Source: Thermococcus sp. LS1
Lineage (GTDB): Archaea > Methanobacteriota_B > Thermococci > Thermococcales > Thermococcaceae
Length of the DNA: 64,000 nucleotides
NCBI RefSeq assembly: GCF_012027395.1
Contig: NZ_SNUJ01000001.1
Span: 558,001 to 622,000, forward strand
Reading direction: 5' to 3'
Part shown: positions 8,609 through 15,979 of the stretch, in pieces
How positions within the stretch are numbered: the stretch's first letter is position 1
Layout of the letters: each line of letters opens with the position of its first letter
Position numbers and translations under genes: made by a program
The notes under the pieces: model-generated
Databases searched by the model: none
What the model saw: the letters and a program-made list of their open reading frames with translations, nothing else
What the model was told of the DNA's origin: nothing

Positions 8609-9136
8609 GTGAGGATTTCCTACGAGACCGAGTCGGCCATTAAGATCCTCGCTGCTGTTGCGATCATTGCAGTGGTTGTCCTTTACTATCTCCTTGCTCC
8701 CATAGTTACCCATAAGCCCGTGCCCTACGGTGTCGCTGCCCCGAAGGGTCAGATAATTCTGCTTGAGAACATAACCCTTGGAAAGTACAACTGGGAAAAC
8801 GCCGTTGACCTTCAGAAGTACCTCATCCTCAAGGGCAGCGAGGACTATGGAGACTCCGTAACTCTGAAGCTCCAGAACCCTGATTGGTGCCTTGACATTG
8901 TCATCTGGGAGGGGCAGAAGTACGTGAGGACCGAGGAGTGTATCCGAGAACTTGTCATACCCAAATATCTGTTCGCGATAAGCAGCGCCTTTTACTGGTA
9001 CGTGGAGAGCGGCTACCACATAATAGTCTACAAACGCGAAGGAACTCCGGAAAACTATGAGCTGGTGAACTTCACAGTGACCTACGGCGAAGAAACCGAT
9101 TGGGGTGCCTTTAAGGCCGCCTATCCCAGGGACTAA
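8609..9136 (+). CDS. Membrane-anchored hypothetical protein (second tandem paralogue)
   Basis: Paralogue of the gene just upstream, 22 bp away, so the two are probably co-transcribed. The 175-residue product has a short cytoplasmic head, one transmembrane segment (about residues 11-32, ILAAVAIIAVVVLYYLL) and an outer domain with AAPKGQIILLENIT, DYGDSVTLKL, DWCLDIVIWEG and NYELVNFTVTYGEET. I start at GTG 8609 because GGAGGTGAT lies three bases before it; ATG 8591 overlaps that site. Two cysteines in the outer domain could form a disulfide. The function is unknown; the pair might be subunits of a surface complex. Confidence 0.75.
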   Translation: MRISYETESAIKILAAVAIIAVVVLYYLLAPIVTHKPVPYGVAAPKGQIILLENITLGKYNWENAVDLQKYLILKGSEDYGDSVTLKLQNPDWCLDIVIWEGQKYVRTEECIRELVIPKYLFAISSAFYWYVESGYHIIVYKREGTPENYELVNFTVTYGEETDWGAFKAAYPRD

Positions 9137-9167
9137 ACCCTTTTAAGGGTTCCCCATAACTTTTTTC

Positions 9168-9680
9168 ATGCGCTTCAAACCAAAACCCTTCAAGGAGCCC
9201 GTAAAGTTCAGGTGCCTCTACTGCTTGGACTGCTGCAGGGGGAGGTTCATCTATCTAACCCTTAAGGATATACAGAAAATAGCCGAGGCTGGCTACGACC
9301 CGCAGGACTTCGTTCTTATGGTTCCCAGTGGGGATAAGGTTCGCTTCGTCATGGCCTACCGTGAGTGGGACCTCGGCTGCGTCTTCCACGACCCTGAGAC
9401 GGGCAAATGCAGAATCCATGATAGAAATCCCGTAATCTGCCGCATCTACCCATTCATGGTCTCCAGGAAGCCCCTGGGAGTTGAGGGAGAGGAGCCCTTC
9501 GAGTACAAAGGCGAAAGGTTTTGGCTCTACTACGATGAGAGCTGCCCTGGAATAAACCCGGAGGAACCTGAGAGGGTCATAACTCCTGAGGAGATAGCTG
9601 AGCTCGGCCTCGAGTTTGAACATGAATTAGAGACGACGGATATGGAAGGTTTTCTCAAACTGCTTGAGGAACTCGACTGA
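9168..9680 (+). CDS. YkgJ-type cysteine cluster protein (putative Zn/Fe-S chelating domain)
   Basis: Small cytoplasmic protein of the UPF0153/YkgJ family, annotated as binding zinc or an iron-sulfur cluster. The cluster cysteines are clear: FRCLYCLDCCRG near residue 15, CVFHDPETGKCRIHDRNP near residue 70, and VICRIYPFM. The C-terminal part is acidic and ends in EELD. Its start is close to a TATA box (cttttaagg, about 9140-9148), so the mRNA is probably leaderless at ATG 9168; I see no ribosome binding site. The family often has no defined substrate, and a role in metal handling or protein modification is unproven. Confidence 0.85.
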   Translation: MRFKPKPFKEPVKFRCLYCLDCCRGRFIYLTLKDIQKIAEAGYDPQDFVLMVPSGDKVRFVMAYREWDLGCVFHDPETGKCRIHDRNPVICRIYPFMVSRKPLGVEGEEPFEYKGERFWLYYDESCPGINPEEPERVITPEEIAELGLEFEHELETTDMEGFLKLLEELD

Positions 9681-9721
9681 GAAGATTAACCCTTATAAAC
9701 GGCTTCCCCAACCCATGATTG

Positions 9722-10231
9722 ATGTCGATGAGTGAACTCCGCTACAGGCGAGCCTCCTCATGGGAGTACGACCTGATCCTCCGCGAGGCGGAGAAGTACG
9801 GTGAACTTAAGCACCACACCTTCGCGATAGTCGAAGGAAAATTCCGGGACGTTTATGCGGTAAACGAGAAGGTATGGCAGGAGATAGAGGACCTCAAGAT
9901 CAAGCCCTACGCCTACGGCACCTTCGTTGGCACTATCAAGGTTGACAAAAACCTCGTTGAGAAGTTCTATCCCAATGTCGAGTTCTTCTATTTTGTGGAC
10001 ATTCAAAAGAACTACGCAGTTCTAAGCCCAAAGGCCGGCTTTCTCTTCACAACCGGCAAAGACGTCCCGAGGAGCGGCGTCAGGAAGTACAACTGGCAGG
10101 GGACTAAAAAGCTGGTTGTTTTTGACGAGAACGGGATAATCCTTGGTATAGGAAGGATAAATCCAGACAGCCGGAACAAGTTCATCCTGAACGTCACGGA
10201 CGTGGGCGAGTTCTTGAGGAGGAAGCGCTGA
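9722..10231 (+). CDS. Nip7-like PUA domain protein, ribosome biogenesis
   Basis: About 169 residues with the two-domain pattern of the archaeal Nip7 homologue: an alpha/beta pre-PUA domain ([16 protein letters not shown], then [12 protein letters not shown]) and a C-terminal PUA domain ([35 protein letters not shown]). Nip7 acts in large-subunit rRNA processing in eukaryotes, and the archaeal form binds RNA. A TATA box (cccttataaac, about 9690-9699) lies some 25 bp before the ATG at 9722, suggesting a leaderless mRNA; ATG 9728 is an alternative. The assignment rests on remembered similarity to the Pyrococcus protein. Confidence 0.8.
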   Translation: MSMSELRYRRASSWEYDLILREAEKYGELKHHTFAIVEGKFRDVYAVNEKVWQEIEDLKIKPYAYGTFVGTIKVDKNLVEKFYPNVEFFYFVDIQKNYAVLSPKAGFLFTTGKDVPRSGVRKYNWQGTKKLVVFDENGIILGIGRINPDSRNKFILNVTDVGEFLRRKR

Positions 10232-10251
10232 CTTTTCCTAACCGGCCGTAA

Positions 10252-10298
10252 CTTTTTTAAGACCTATTGCGTAGGCATAATTGGTAACAAAAGGTAAC
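10252..10298 (+). promoter_or_regulatory. Promoter and operator-like repeats before the KaiC-like operon
   Basis: A TATA box (cttttttaag, 10252-10261) is followed by a short inverted repeat CCTA-ttgcg-TAGG (10263-10275) and two GGTAAC direct repeats at 10283-10288 and 10293-10298, ten bases apart, which is one helical turn. The repeats lie where transcription should begin, a place typical for archaeal repressor sites. A regulator is not identified, but the HTH protein at 11084 is an obvious candidate for autoregulation. Confidence 0.45.
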
Positions 10299-10316
10299 TA
10301 AAGGGGGTGACGCCCG

Positions 10317-11063
10317 ATGATTAGGAGGGTAAAGACGGGCATCCCCGGAATGGACGAGGTTCTCCACGGGGGAATTCCCGAGAGGAATGTGGTTCTGCTC
10401 AGCGGCGGCCCTGGAACGGGCAAGTCTATCTTCAGCCAGCAGTTCCTCTGGAACGGCTTACAAAACGGCGAGCCTGGAATATATGTGGCGCTTGAAGAAC
10501 ATCCCGTCCAGGTCAGGCAGAACATGGTCCAGTTTGGCTGGGACGTCAGGAAATACGAGGAGGAAGGCCTTTTTGCCATGGTTGACGCCTTCACAGCTGG
10601 AATCGGTAAGAGCAAGGAGTATGAGAAATACATCGTCCACGACCTTACCGACATCCGCGAGTTTATAGACGTCCTCAGAACGGCCATCAAGGACATCGGT
10701 GCCAGGAGGGTCGTTATAGACTCGGTTACGACTCTCTACATCAACAAGCCGGCCGTCGCGAGAAGCGTAGTCATGCAGCTCAAAAGGGTTTTGGCTGGCC
10801 TTGGGGTTACGAGCATACTCGTCAGTCAGATAAGTGTCGGTGAGCGGGGCTTTGGTGGACCTGGTGTTGAGCACGGTGTTGATGGAATAATCCGCCTTGA
10901 CCTTGACGAGATAGACGGCGAGCTGAAGCGCTCCCTCATTGTCTGGAAAATGCGCGGAACGAGCCACTCCATGAGAAGGCACCCCTTTGAGATAACCGAC
11001 AAGGGAATAGTCGTCTATCCCGACAAGGTTCTGAAGAGGAAGGCCGTTGTTGAGCTCGAGTGA
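10317..11063 (+). CDS. KaiC-like RecA-superfamily ATPase
   Basis: A single-KaiC-domain ATPase of 248 residues. The N-terminus [20 protein letters not shown] is the usual KaiC-family entry, followed by Walker [11 protein letters not shown], the catalytic-glutamate region VALEEHPVQ, and Walker [13 protein letters not shown]. The C-terminal part ([16 protein letters not shown] and GIVVYPDKV) is typical of archaeal KaiC homologues. Archaeal members act as ATP-dependent switches in signalling, for instance controlling motility, but the specific role here is unknown. The gene begins an operon with the HTH/coiled-coil gene 20 bp downstream. A second, more divergent KaiC-like gene lies at 49930. Confidence 0.9.
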   Translation: MIRRVKTGIPGMDEVLHGGIPERNVVLLSGGPGTGKSIFSQQFLWNGLQNGEPGIYVALEEHPVQVRQNMVQFGWDVRKYEEEGLFAMVDAFTAGIGKSKEYEKYIVHDLTDIREFIDVLRTAIKDIGARRVVIDSVTTLYINKPAVARSVVMQLKRVLAGLGVTSILVSQISVGERGFGGPGVEHGVDGIIRLDLDEIDGELKRSLIVWKMRGTSHSMRRHPFEITDKGIVVYPDKVLKRKAVVELE

Positions 11064-11083
11064 AAACTGGAGGGGGTGGGAGT

Positions 11084-11692
11084 ATGGAGGTGCCGCTGAA
11101 CCCGCTTGGGAGGGAAGAGATACACAGGCTCGAGAGTGTACTGCTCTTTGCAACCCTCTTCAGGCCCGAAGTGATAGAACTCATCAAGGATCCGGCCGAG
11201 AGGCTCACCTGGGTCGACAGCCTGGCCGTTGCAGCCGGGGCGATAGCCAGAGAGAAAGCCGGCATGACGGTGGGGGAAATTGCCGATGAGCTTGGCAGGA
11301 CAGAGGCAACCGTTAGAAAGCATCTCAAGGGTGAAACTAAAGCCGGCCAGCTTGTCAGAGAGACTTATGAGCTCATCAAGCAGGGCAAGCTCGACGAGCT
11401 TGTGAAGAACGTCGAGGTCTTGGCCAAGGGCGGCCAGCTCATTGCCCTTGAGGAGTACGAGAATCTCAAGAAGGAGAAGGAAAAGCTTGAGGCCAAAGTG
11501 GGTGAACTTGAGAGGGCATTGAGGAATGCTCTGGCTGAGAAGGATGAGCTTGAGAAGGAACTCAGAGAGTTTGAAAGATTAGCTGGGGAGCTCGGAAGGG
11601 AGAACGAAGAGCTTAAGAACAAGCTCGAGAAGGTAAGGGAGATAACAACCACCCTGGAGAAGAAGATAGAGGAGATTAAAAGTCTACTCTGA
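11084..11692 (+). CDS. HTH regulator with long coiled coil, KaiC-linked
   Basis: A 202-residue protein. The N-terminal half holds a helix-turn-helix of the form GMTVGEIADELGRTEATVRK followed by HLKGETKAG, and the C-terminal half from about residue 120 is a continuous charged coiled coil (EEYENLKKEKEKLEAK and on to the stop). The start is ATG 11084, preceded by GGAGGGGGTGGGAG; the reading frame is open further upstream but lacks a better site. It lies 20 bp downstream of a KaiC-like ATPase and is surely co-transcribed, so it probably relays the ATPase state to DNA. The stop is only 3 bp from the speH stop. Confidence 0.82.
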   Translation: MEVPLNPLGREEIHRLESVLLFATLFRPEVIELIKDPAERLTWVDSLAVAAGAIAREKAGMTVGEIADELGRTEATVRKHLKGETKAGQLVRETYELIKQGKLDELVKNVEVLAKGGQLIALEEYENLKKEKEKLEAKVGELERALRNALAEKDELEKELREFERLAGELGRENEELKNKLEKVREITTTLEKKIEEIKSLL

Positions 11693-11695
11693 GGT

Positions 11696-12121
11696 TCAGC
11701 TCTTTTCATCTCCGTTCTTTCTCTCGAGCTTCTCTTCCCAGGTAAGAATCATGTGGGTGAAGGTCTCGTCGTCCTCCTCGATACCTCTCTTGATCTCTGA
11801 AACGTGAGCATACTGGGCCTTTATCTTGTCGAGGATGTAGTCAACGGCTTTTTCCGGATCCGCGGTGGTTCCGCAGGTGTAGACGTCGAGAGCAGCGTAG
11901 CCCTTCTCCGGCCAGGTGTGAATCGAGATGTGGCTCTCGGCAACGATGACCACTCCGCTGACACCGGTTGGTGAGAACTTGAAGAAGTAGCTTGCTTTGA
12001 CCTCCATTTTGCCTACTTTGGCAGCCTCGAGGAATATCTGCCTTATCTTGTCAGCGTTACCGAGGATTTCTGGATCGCAACCTGCAGCCTCAACCACGTA
12101 GTGAAACCCTATCGTCTCCAT
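11696..12121 (-). CDS. speH: S-adenosylmethionine decarboxylase proenzyme
   Basis: Pyruvoyl enzyme that decarboxylates SAM to supply aminopropyl groups for polyamines, which are abundant in hyperthermophiles. The self-cleavage site is E62-S63 in AESHISIHTW, where Ser63 becomes the pyruvoyl group; His68 and Cys83 (VYTCG) are the conserved processing and catalytic residues. At 141 residues it is the normal size for the short prokaryotic class. A TATA box (ctttaaaaag, about 12155-12164, minus strand) and an AGGTGAG site precede the ATG. It is convergent with the KaiC operon, with a 3-bp gap. Confidence 0.96.
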   Translation of the reverse strand: METIGFHYVVEAAGCDPEILGNADKIRQIFLEAAKVGKMEVKASYFFKFSPTGVSGVVIVAESHISIHTWPEKGYAALDVYTCGTTADPEKAVDYILDKIKAQYAHVSEIKRGIEEDDETFTHMILTWEEKLERKNGDEKS

Positions 12122-12164
12122 GGCCTCTCACCTGTTGTTCCAGTAGGACCTACCCTTTTTAAAG

Positions 12165-12428
12165 TTAAGCCCTGAAGCGAAGAGACCTGGGCGGGTCTTT
12201 CGGGCGTTGAACTGTTCAGAACGGGTTTTGAATGCATCAAACTGACAGTTACTTACCGTTTTTGAAGTTTCCCGTTGGTTGCTGCATAAATGAACTTTCT
12301 GCGGTTCATTCGGTACCTTTATCCATTCTGGTGAGCGGTGGCCATTTTTAAGCTTTGAACCACTAATTTTAAAACTCGTCAAGCGAACTAACGACAAGTT
12401 TTGCAAAAACTCAGAACGGGGTGAAGGT
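12165..12428. other. Intergenic region between speH and secF
   Basis: I see no gene in this divergent gap. It holds the speH promoter at its left edge and, at its right edge, secF promoter elements (taattttaaaact, about 12364-12376). Between them lie a small inverted repeat GACC-tgggcg-GGTC (about 12184-12197) and an 11-bp perfect palindrome TGAAC-T-GTTCA (12208-12218). The half-site TGTTCA resembles the arms of the inverted repeat at the glnA promoter, but one shared half-site is weak evidence for a common regulator. Confidence 0.4.
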
Positions 12429-13346
12429 ATGTCGAAGTCTAAAACCAAGGACATTGCCACCGCCGGGGAAGCTGTCCGCGCTAAAAAGCGGCAGAAGCTG
12501 AGCTTCCTCGCAAGAATGGAATACAAAAAAATGATTACCTACCCGCTGGCGGTCTTTATAGTCGCCCTGATTCTCCTCGCGGTTAACTTCCCCACCCTCG
12601 GAATAGACCTTCAGGGTGGTGTGGTGGTTACCGCCTATGGAATAGACGCAAACCCTGACGAGCTGGCTAAGTACATAAGCGACCAGATCGGCGTCGACGT
12701 GAGGGTTGAGAGCTTCACCGGCGTTGATACCAACGGCGTCAGGGTCTACGCTCCGGTTGGAACAGACCCCCTCAAGATAATCAATGTGATGAAAGTCAGA
12801 TATCCAGACGCGGAGTACACACACAGCGAAGTTCAGCCGACCTTTGGTAAGATTTCGCAGCAGCAGGGAATAAAGGCCCTTATCTTTGCGTTCATTGCAA
12901 TGGCCGTTGTTGTGTTCCTGTTCTTCAGGAACCTTGTCCCGTCGCTCACGATAATCTTCTCGGCCCTCTCGGACATGACCATTGCGGTTGCCATGATGGG
13001 ACTCTTCGGGATACAGCTCACCACTGCGACGATAGCTGCACTGCTCATGCTCATCGGTTACACCGTGGACAGCAACATCCTCCTTACCACGAAGCTCCTC
13101 AAAAGGAAGGAGGACACCATAGAGGAAGCATACCTCGCGGCGGTCTCCACTGGATTCACTATGACCACAACGACCCTCGGTGCACTCCTCATCCTCTGGC
13201 TCATATCGACATCCCAGACCATAGATAACATAGCAATAGTCCTCATCTTCGGTCTCCTTGCGGACTTCATGAACACATGGGTGCTCAACGCCGGAGTGCT
13301 GAGGTGGTACCTCGCCAGAAACGCCGTCAGGGGTGGTAACGAATGA
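12429..13346 (+). CDS. secF: Protein translocase subunit SecF
   Basis: Membrane partner of SecD; together they use the ion gradient to assist late steps of protein export through SecYEG. The 305-residue product has a basic cytoplasmic head, TM1 near residues 37-55, an outer domain beginning with the family motif LGIDLQGGVVV, and five more membrane segments in the C-terminal half, including the VGY/IGYTVDSNILL helix that defines the family. secF precedes secD, overlapping it by 4 bp (ATGA), and GGGGTGAAGGT precedes the start ATG. Confidence 0.94.
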   Translation: MSKSKTKDIATAGEAVRAKKRQKLSFLARMEYKKMITYPLAVFIVALILLAVNFPTLGIDLQGGVVVTAYGIDANPDELAKYISDQIGVDVRVESFTGVDTNGVRVYAPVGTDPLKIINVMKVRYPDAEYTHSEVQPTFGKISQQQGIKALIFAFIAMAVVVFLFFRNLVPSLTIIFSALSDMTIAVAMMGLFGIQLTTATIAALLMLIGYTVDSNILLTTKLLKRKEDTIEEAYLAAVSTGFTMTTTTLGALLILWLISTSQTIDNIAIVLIFGLLADFMNTWVLNAGVLRWYLARNAVRGGNE

Positions 13347-14866
13347 AGAGAAGAACCAAAAAGCTCCTCCTTAACTGGAGGATAATCCTCCTCACCCTGG
13401 TTCTCATTGGTTCAATTGCGACGCTCGCGGTCAGGCCGCTCACCTTTGGTATAGACATCGCCGGTGGTGTAGCCATTGTGGCCCAAACTGAACATCCCGT
13501 TGACGCTGACACCATGCAGCTTGTTGTTGATTCCCTCCAGAAGAGGCTGAACACCCTTGGTGTTAAGGACATAACCGTCGAGGCCCAGGGAGACCAGATA
13601 GTGCTCGTCAAAGTCGCCAACGTGACGACTCCTGAGGAGGCCAACCAGATCAAGAACGTCATCGAGAGTCAGGGTGTCTTTTACATGGAGTTTGGGGGTG
13701 TAATCTTCGGAACCGGCCGGGACGTCGAGTACGTGGGTATATACCAGATAAAGTCTGACAACACATGGGCCGTTCCCTTTAGGATATCCAAGAGCGCCGC
13801 TGAAAAGTTTGCCGAGCTGGCCAAGGGTAAGGCCGGCTGGCCCGTCGATATGTTCCTTGACCCGCCCGTTAACTCCCTCATGGTCGTTTCGGAGAGCGTT
13901 TACAAAACCCTGAACAGCTCGGAGTTCAACGCTCAGGCTCCGGAAGCTCCGACCCTTATGGAGAGGATAACGAAGGCTTTCAACATAACCGTCGTCACCT
14001 ACGCCAACCAGAGCGCTGATGAGATTGCCAAGCTCGCCGAGGGTAAGGAGAAGGTCGTTCTCGTGGACGTTCCTCAGGAACTCCAGCCCGAGCTGGAGAA
14101 CATGAACGTTACTGTGAGGTTCGTCCCGAGGAACCCGGGAGAGAGCGACCACTCTCTCATCATCAGGGTTCTCGGTCTTTACGGCCCGTATTCGGTTGGT
14201 GAGGGTCTTGCAACCGGCACTCCCCAGCAGGAGGTCCAGATAACCGGAACCGCCCCGGACAGGCTCACCGCCGAGCAGGAAGCCAGTACCATCTACACCG
14301 TTCTAAAGAGCGGTTCGCTCCCGGTCAAGCTCACCGTTGTTGGCATGGAGTTCATTTCCCCAAGGCTTGGTGAGGGCTTCAAGAACCAGGCCCTCTACGC
14401 TGGAATAGGCGCCCTCATAGCGGTGCTCCTCATAGTCTACTTCCACTACAGGAACTGGAAGATAGCCCTACCAGTTGCCTCGACAAGCCTCTTTGAGGCC
14501 ATAATCATCCTCGGCTTTGCAGCGCTCATCCAGTGGAACCTTGACCTGCCGAGTATAGCCGGTATCATAGCTGCAATTGGTACGGGTGTTGACCAGCAAA
14601 TAGTCATAACCGATGAGCTCCTCGGAGGAGAGAAAACCACGAAGATAACCAGGCGTTCCAGCGTGCTCAAGAGGATGGGCAGGGCGTTCTTCGTCATATT
14701 CGCCTCAGCAGCGACGACCATAGCGGCCATGAGCTTCCTGCTAGTGTACTTCGTTGGCACACTCAAGGGTTTTGCTTTCACGACGATACTTGGTGTGCTC
14801 ATTGGAATCCTCATCACGAGGCCAGCCTATGCTGAAATAGCCAAATACATCCTCGGTGAGGACTGA
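13343..14866 (+). CDS. secD: Protein translocase subunit SecD
   Basis: The 507-residue partner of SecF. It has TM1 near residues 10-28, the D1 motif LTFGIDIAGGVAI, a long extracytoplasmic domain (about residues 45-345), and a C-terminal bundle of five membrane segments containing ALYAGIGALIAVLLIVY and AAIGTGVDQQIVITDELL. The Asp in the latter corresponds to the conserved charged position of SecD TM4. The stop codon TGA overlaps the ATG of trkA by one base. Archaea lack SecA, so how SecDF couples here is still unsettled. Confidence 0.94.
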   Translation: MKRRTKKLLLNWRIILLTLVLIGSIATLAVRPLTFGIDIAGGVAIVAQTEHPVDADTMQLVVDSLQKRLNTLGVKDITVEAQGDQIVLVKVANVTTPEEANQIKNVIESQGVFYMEFGGVIFGTGRDVEYVGIYQIKSDNTWAVPFRISKSAAEKFAELAKGKAGWPVDMFLDPPVNSLMVVSESVYKTLNSSEFNAQAPEAPTLMERITKAFNITVVTYANQSADEIAKLAEGKEKVVLVDVPQELQPELENMNVTVRFVPRNPGESDHSLIIRVLGLYGPYSVGEGLATGTPQQEVQITGTAPDRLTAEQEASTIYTVLKSGSLPVKLTVVGMEFISPRLGEGFKNQALYAGIGALIAVLLIVYFHYRNWKIALPVASTSLFEAIIILGFAALIQWNLDLPSIAGIIAAIGTGVDQQIVITDELLGGEKTTKITRRSSVLKRMGRAFFVIFASAATTIAAMSFLLVYFVGTLKGFAFTTILGVLIGILITRPAYAEIAKYILGED

Positions 14867-15561
14867 TGTTCGTCGTGATAATGGGCGCCGGAAGGGTTGG
14901 CTACCTCGTGGCGAAGATGCTCGAGGAAGAGGGCCATGACGTCACCATAATCGAGATGGACAAGGAGAGGGCCAAGGAGCTCTCCCTTCTTATTAACGGT
15001 CTCGTTATCGAGGGCGATGCAACTGACCCGAAGACGCTCGAGGAGGCCAACATAAAGCAGGCCGATGCATTTGCGGCTCTAACAGGCAAGGATGATGCCA
15101 ATCTGCTGGCGTGCATACTGGCGAAGCACCTTAATCCAAAAATCAAGACCTCCCTCAGGATAGGAAACCCCAAGAACAGGCGCATCTTCGAGGAAGTAAC
15201 TGACCTCAAGAGGTACTTCGACTTCGTCATATCCCCGGAGGAGATAGCGGCTGAGTACATAAGCAGGAACATCGTCACTCCGGGCTTCGACAGGGTGCTC
15301 TTCCCCAAGGAGGGAGCAGAAATAGTGCGCTTCACCATAGACACGGACAGTGAGATATCCGGAAAGCTCGTCAGGGATCTCAAGATACCCAAGGATGCCC
15401 TCATCATAGCCATCTACGATGAGAAGGGCAACCTGCTGATACCCTCCGGCGATACAAAGCTGCCAGAAAGAGGCCAGGTAATTGTCTTTGCCAAGAACAG
15501 TGTTCTCGACGACGTGAAGGAGCTTCTGGAGAAGAAGAAGCCTACAGAAAAGCGGGAGTGA
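14866..15561 (+). CDS. TrkA-family potassium channel/transporter regulatory subunit
   Basis: Cytoplasmic RCK-type regulator that gates a K+ transporter according to the bound nucleotide. The N-terminal Rossmann domain shows GAGRVGYLVAKML and, after the second strand, IIEMDKER, the acidic ribose-binding end; IEGDATDPKTLEEA follows. The TrkA_C domain is residues 140-220 (SEISGKLVRDLKIP, LIPSGDTKLPERGQVIVF). No TrkH/KtrB membrane partner lies nearby, so it must act with a subunit encoded elsewhere. Translation is coupled to secD by a TGATG junction. T-rich DNA after the stop (15562-15590) looks like a terminator. Confidence 0.9.
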   Translation: MFVVIMGAGRVGYLVAKMLEEEGHDVTIIEMDKERAKELSLLINGLVIEGDATDPKTLEEANIKQADAFAALTGKDDANLLACILAKHLNPKIKTSLRIGNPKNRRIFEEVTDLKRYFDFVISPEEIAAEYISRNIVTPGFDRVLFPKEGAEIVRFTIDTDSEISGKLVRDLKIPKDALIIAIYDEKGNLLIPSGDTKLPERGQVIVFAKNSVLDDVKELLEKKKPTEKRE

Positions 15562-15587
15562 AGTTTTTTCCTCCCCTTTTCTTCTAC

Positions 15588-15605
15588 CATAAACTATTTA
15601 AACCA
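15588..15605 (+). promoter_or_regulatory. Promoter of the A1AO ATP synthase operon
   Basis: The sequence cataaactatttaaacca just after the trkA T-rich terminator contains a TATA box (tatttaaa) and upstream purines like a BRE. It is the only evident promoter before the nine-gene ATP synthase operon, whose first ATG lies about 65 bp downstream, leaving a leader of roughly 40 nt. Confidence 0.55.
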
Positions 15606-15666
15606 ATTAGGGAAGCCAAAGTTGGCGTGAGAAACACCTGTTTTCAGGGTCATTGGGGGGCTCATC

Positions 15667-15978
15667 ATGGAGGATGTCATCAAACAGATTGTTGACGCTG
15701 AAAAGCAGGCCGAAGAAAGGATTGAAAAGGCAAAGGAAGATGCTAAGGCTATAGTCCTTAAAGCAAAGGAGGAGGCAAAGCTCATTGAGAGCAAAATAAT
15801 CGAGGAGGCCGAGGAGAAGGCAAAGGCCCTCATTGAAAAGGCCCGCCTCGAGGGTGAGGAAGAGGCCAAGAAAATCCTCGAAGAGGGTGAGGCTGAGGTC
15901 GAGGAGCTCAAGATAAAGGCCACCACAAACTTTGAGAAGGCCATCTCCGCTGGCATAGAGCTCGTAAGAGGGAGCTGA
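15667..15978 (+). CDS. ahaH: A-type ATP synthase subunit H (peripheral stalk)
   Basis: A 103-residue, highly charged, almost wholly alpha-helical protein (repeats such as EKQAEERIEKAKEDAKAI and EEAEEKAKALIEKA) that pairs with subunit E to form the peripheral stalk of the A1AO ATP synthase. The short non-helical tail ends in SAGIELVRGS. It is the first gene of the operon and lies one base before atpI. Heptad and hendecad-like Ala/Ile spacing fits the right-handed coiled coil known for EH stalks. Confidence 0.92.
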   Translation: MEDVIKQIVDAEKQAEERIEKAKEDAKAIVLKAKEEAKLIESKIIEEAEEKAKALIEKARLEGEEEAKKILEEGEAEVEELKIKATTNFEKAISAGIELVRGS

Positions 15979-15979
15979 G

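Noticed and set aside
12128-12526. A 132-codon open frame on the minus strand across the speH-secF gap
   Set aside because: It runs antisense into secF, has no start signals and no recognisable domain.
13412-14152. Long antisense frame inside secD (246 codons), and similar ones in alaS, elp3, dppA and other genes
   Set aside because: These are shadows produced by codon bias of real genes with recognised domains.
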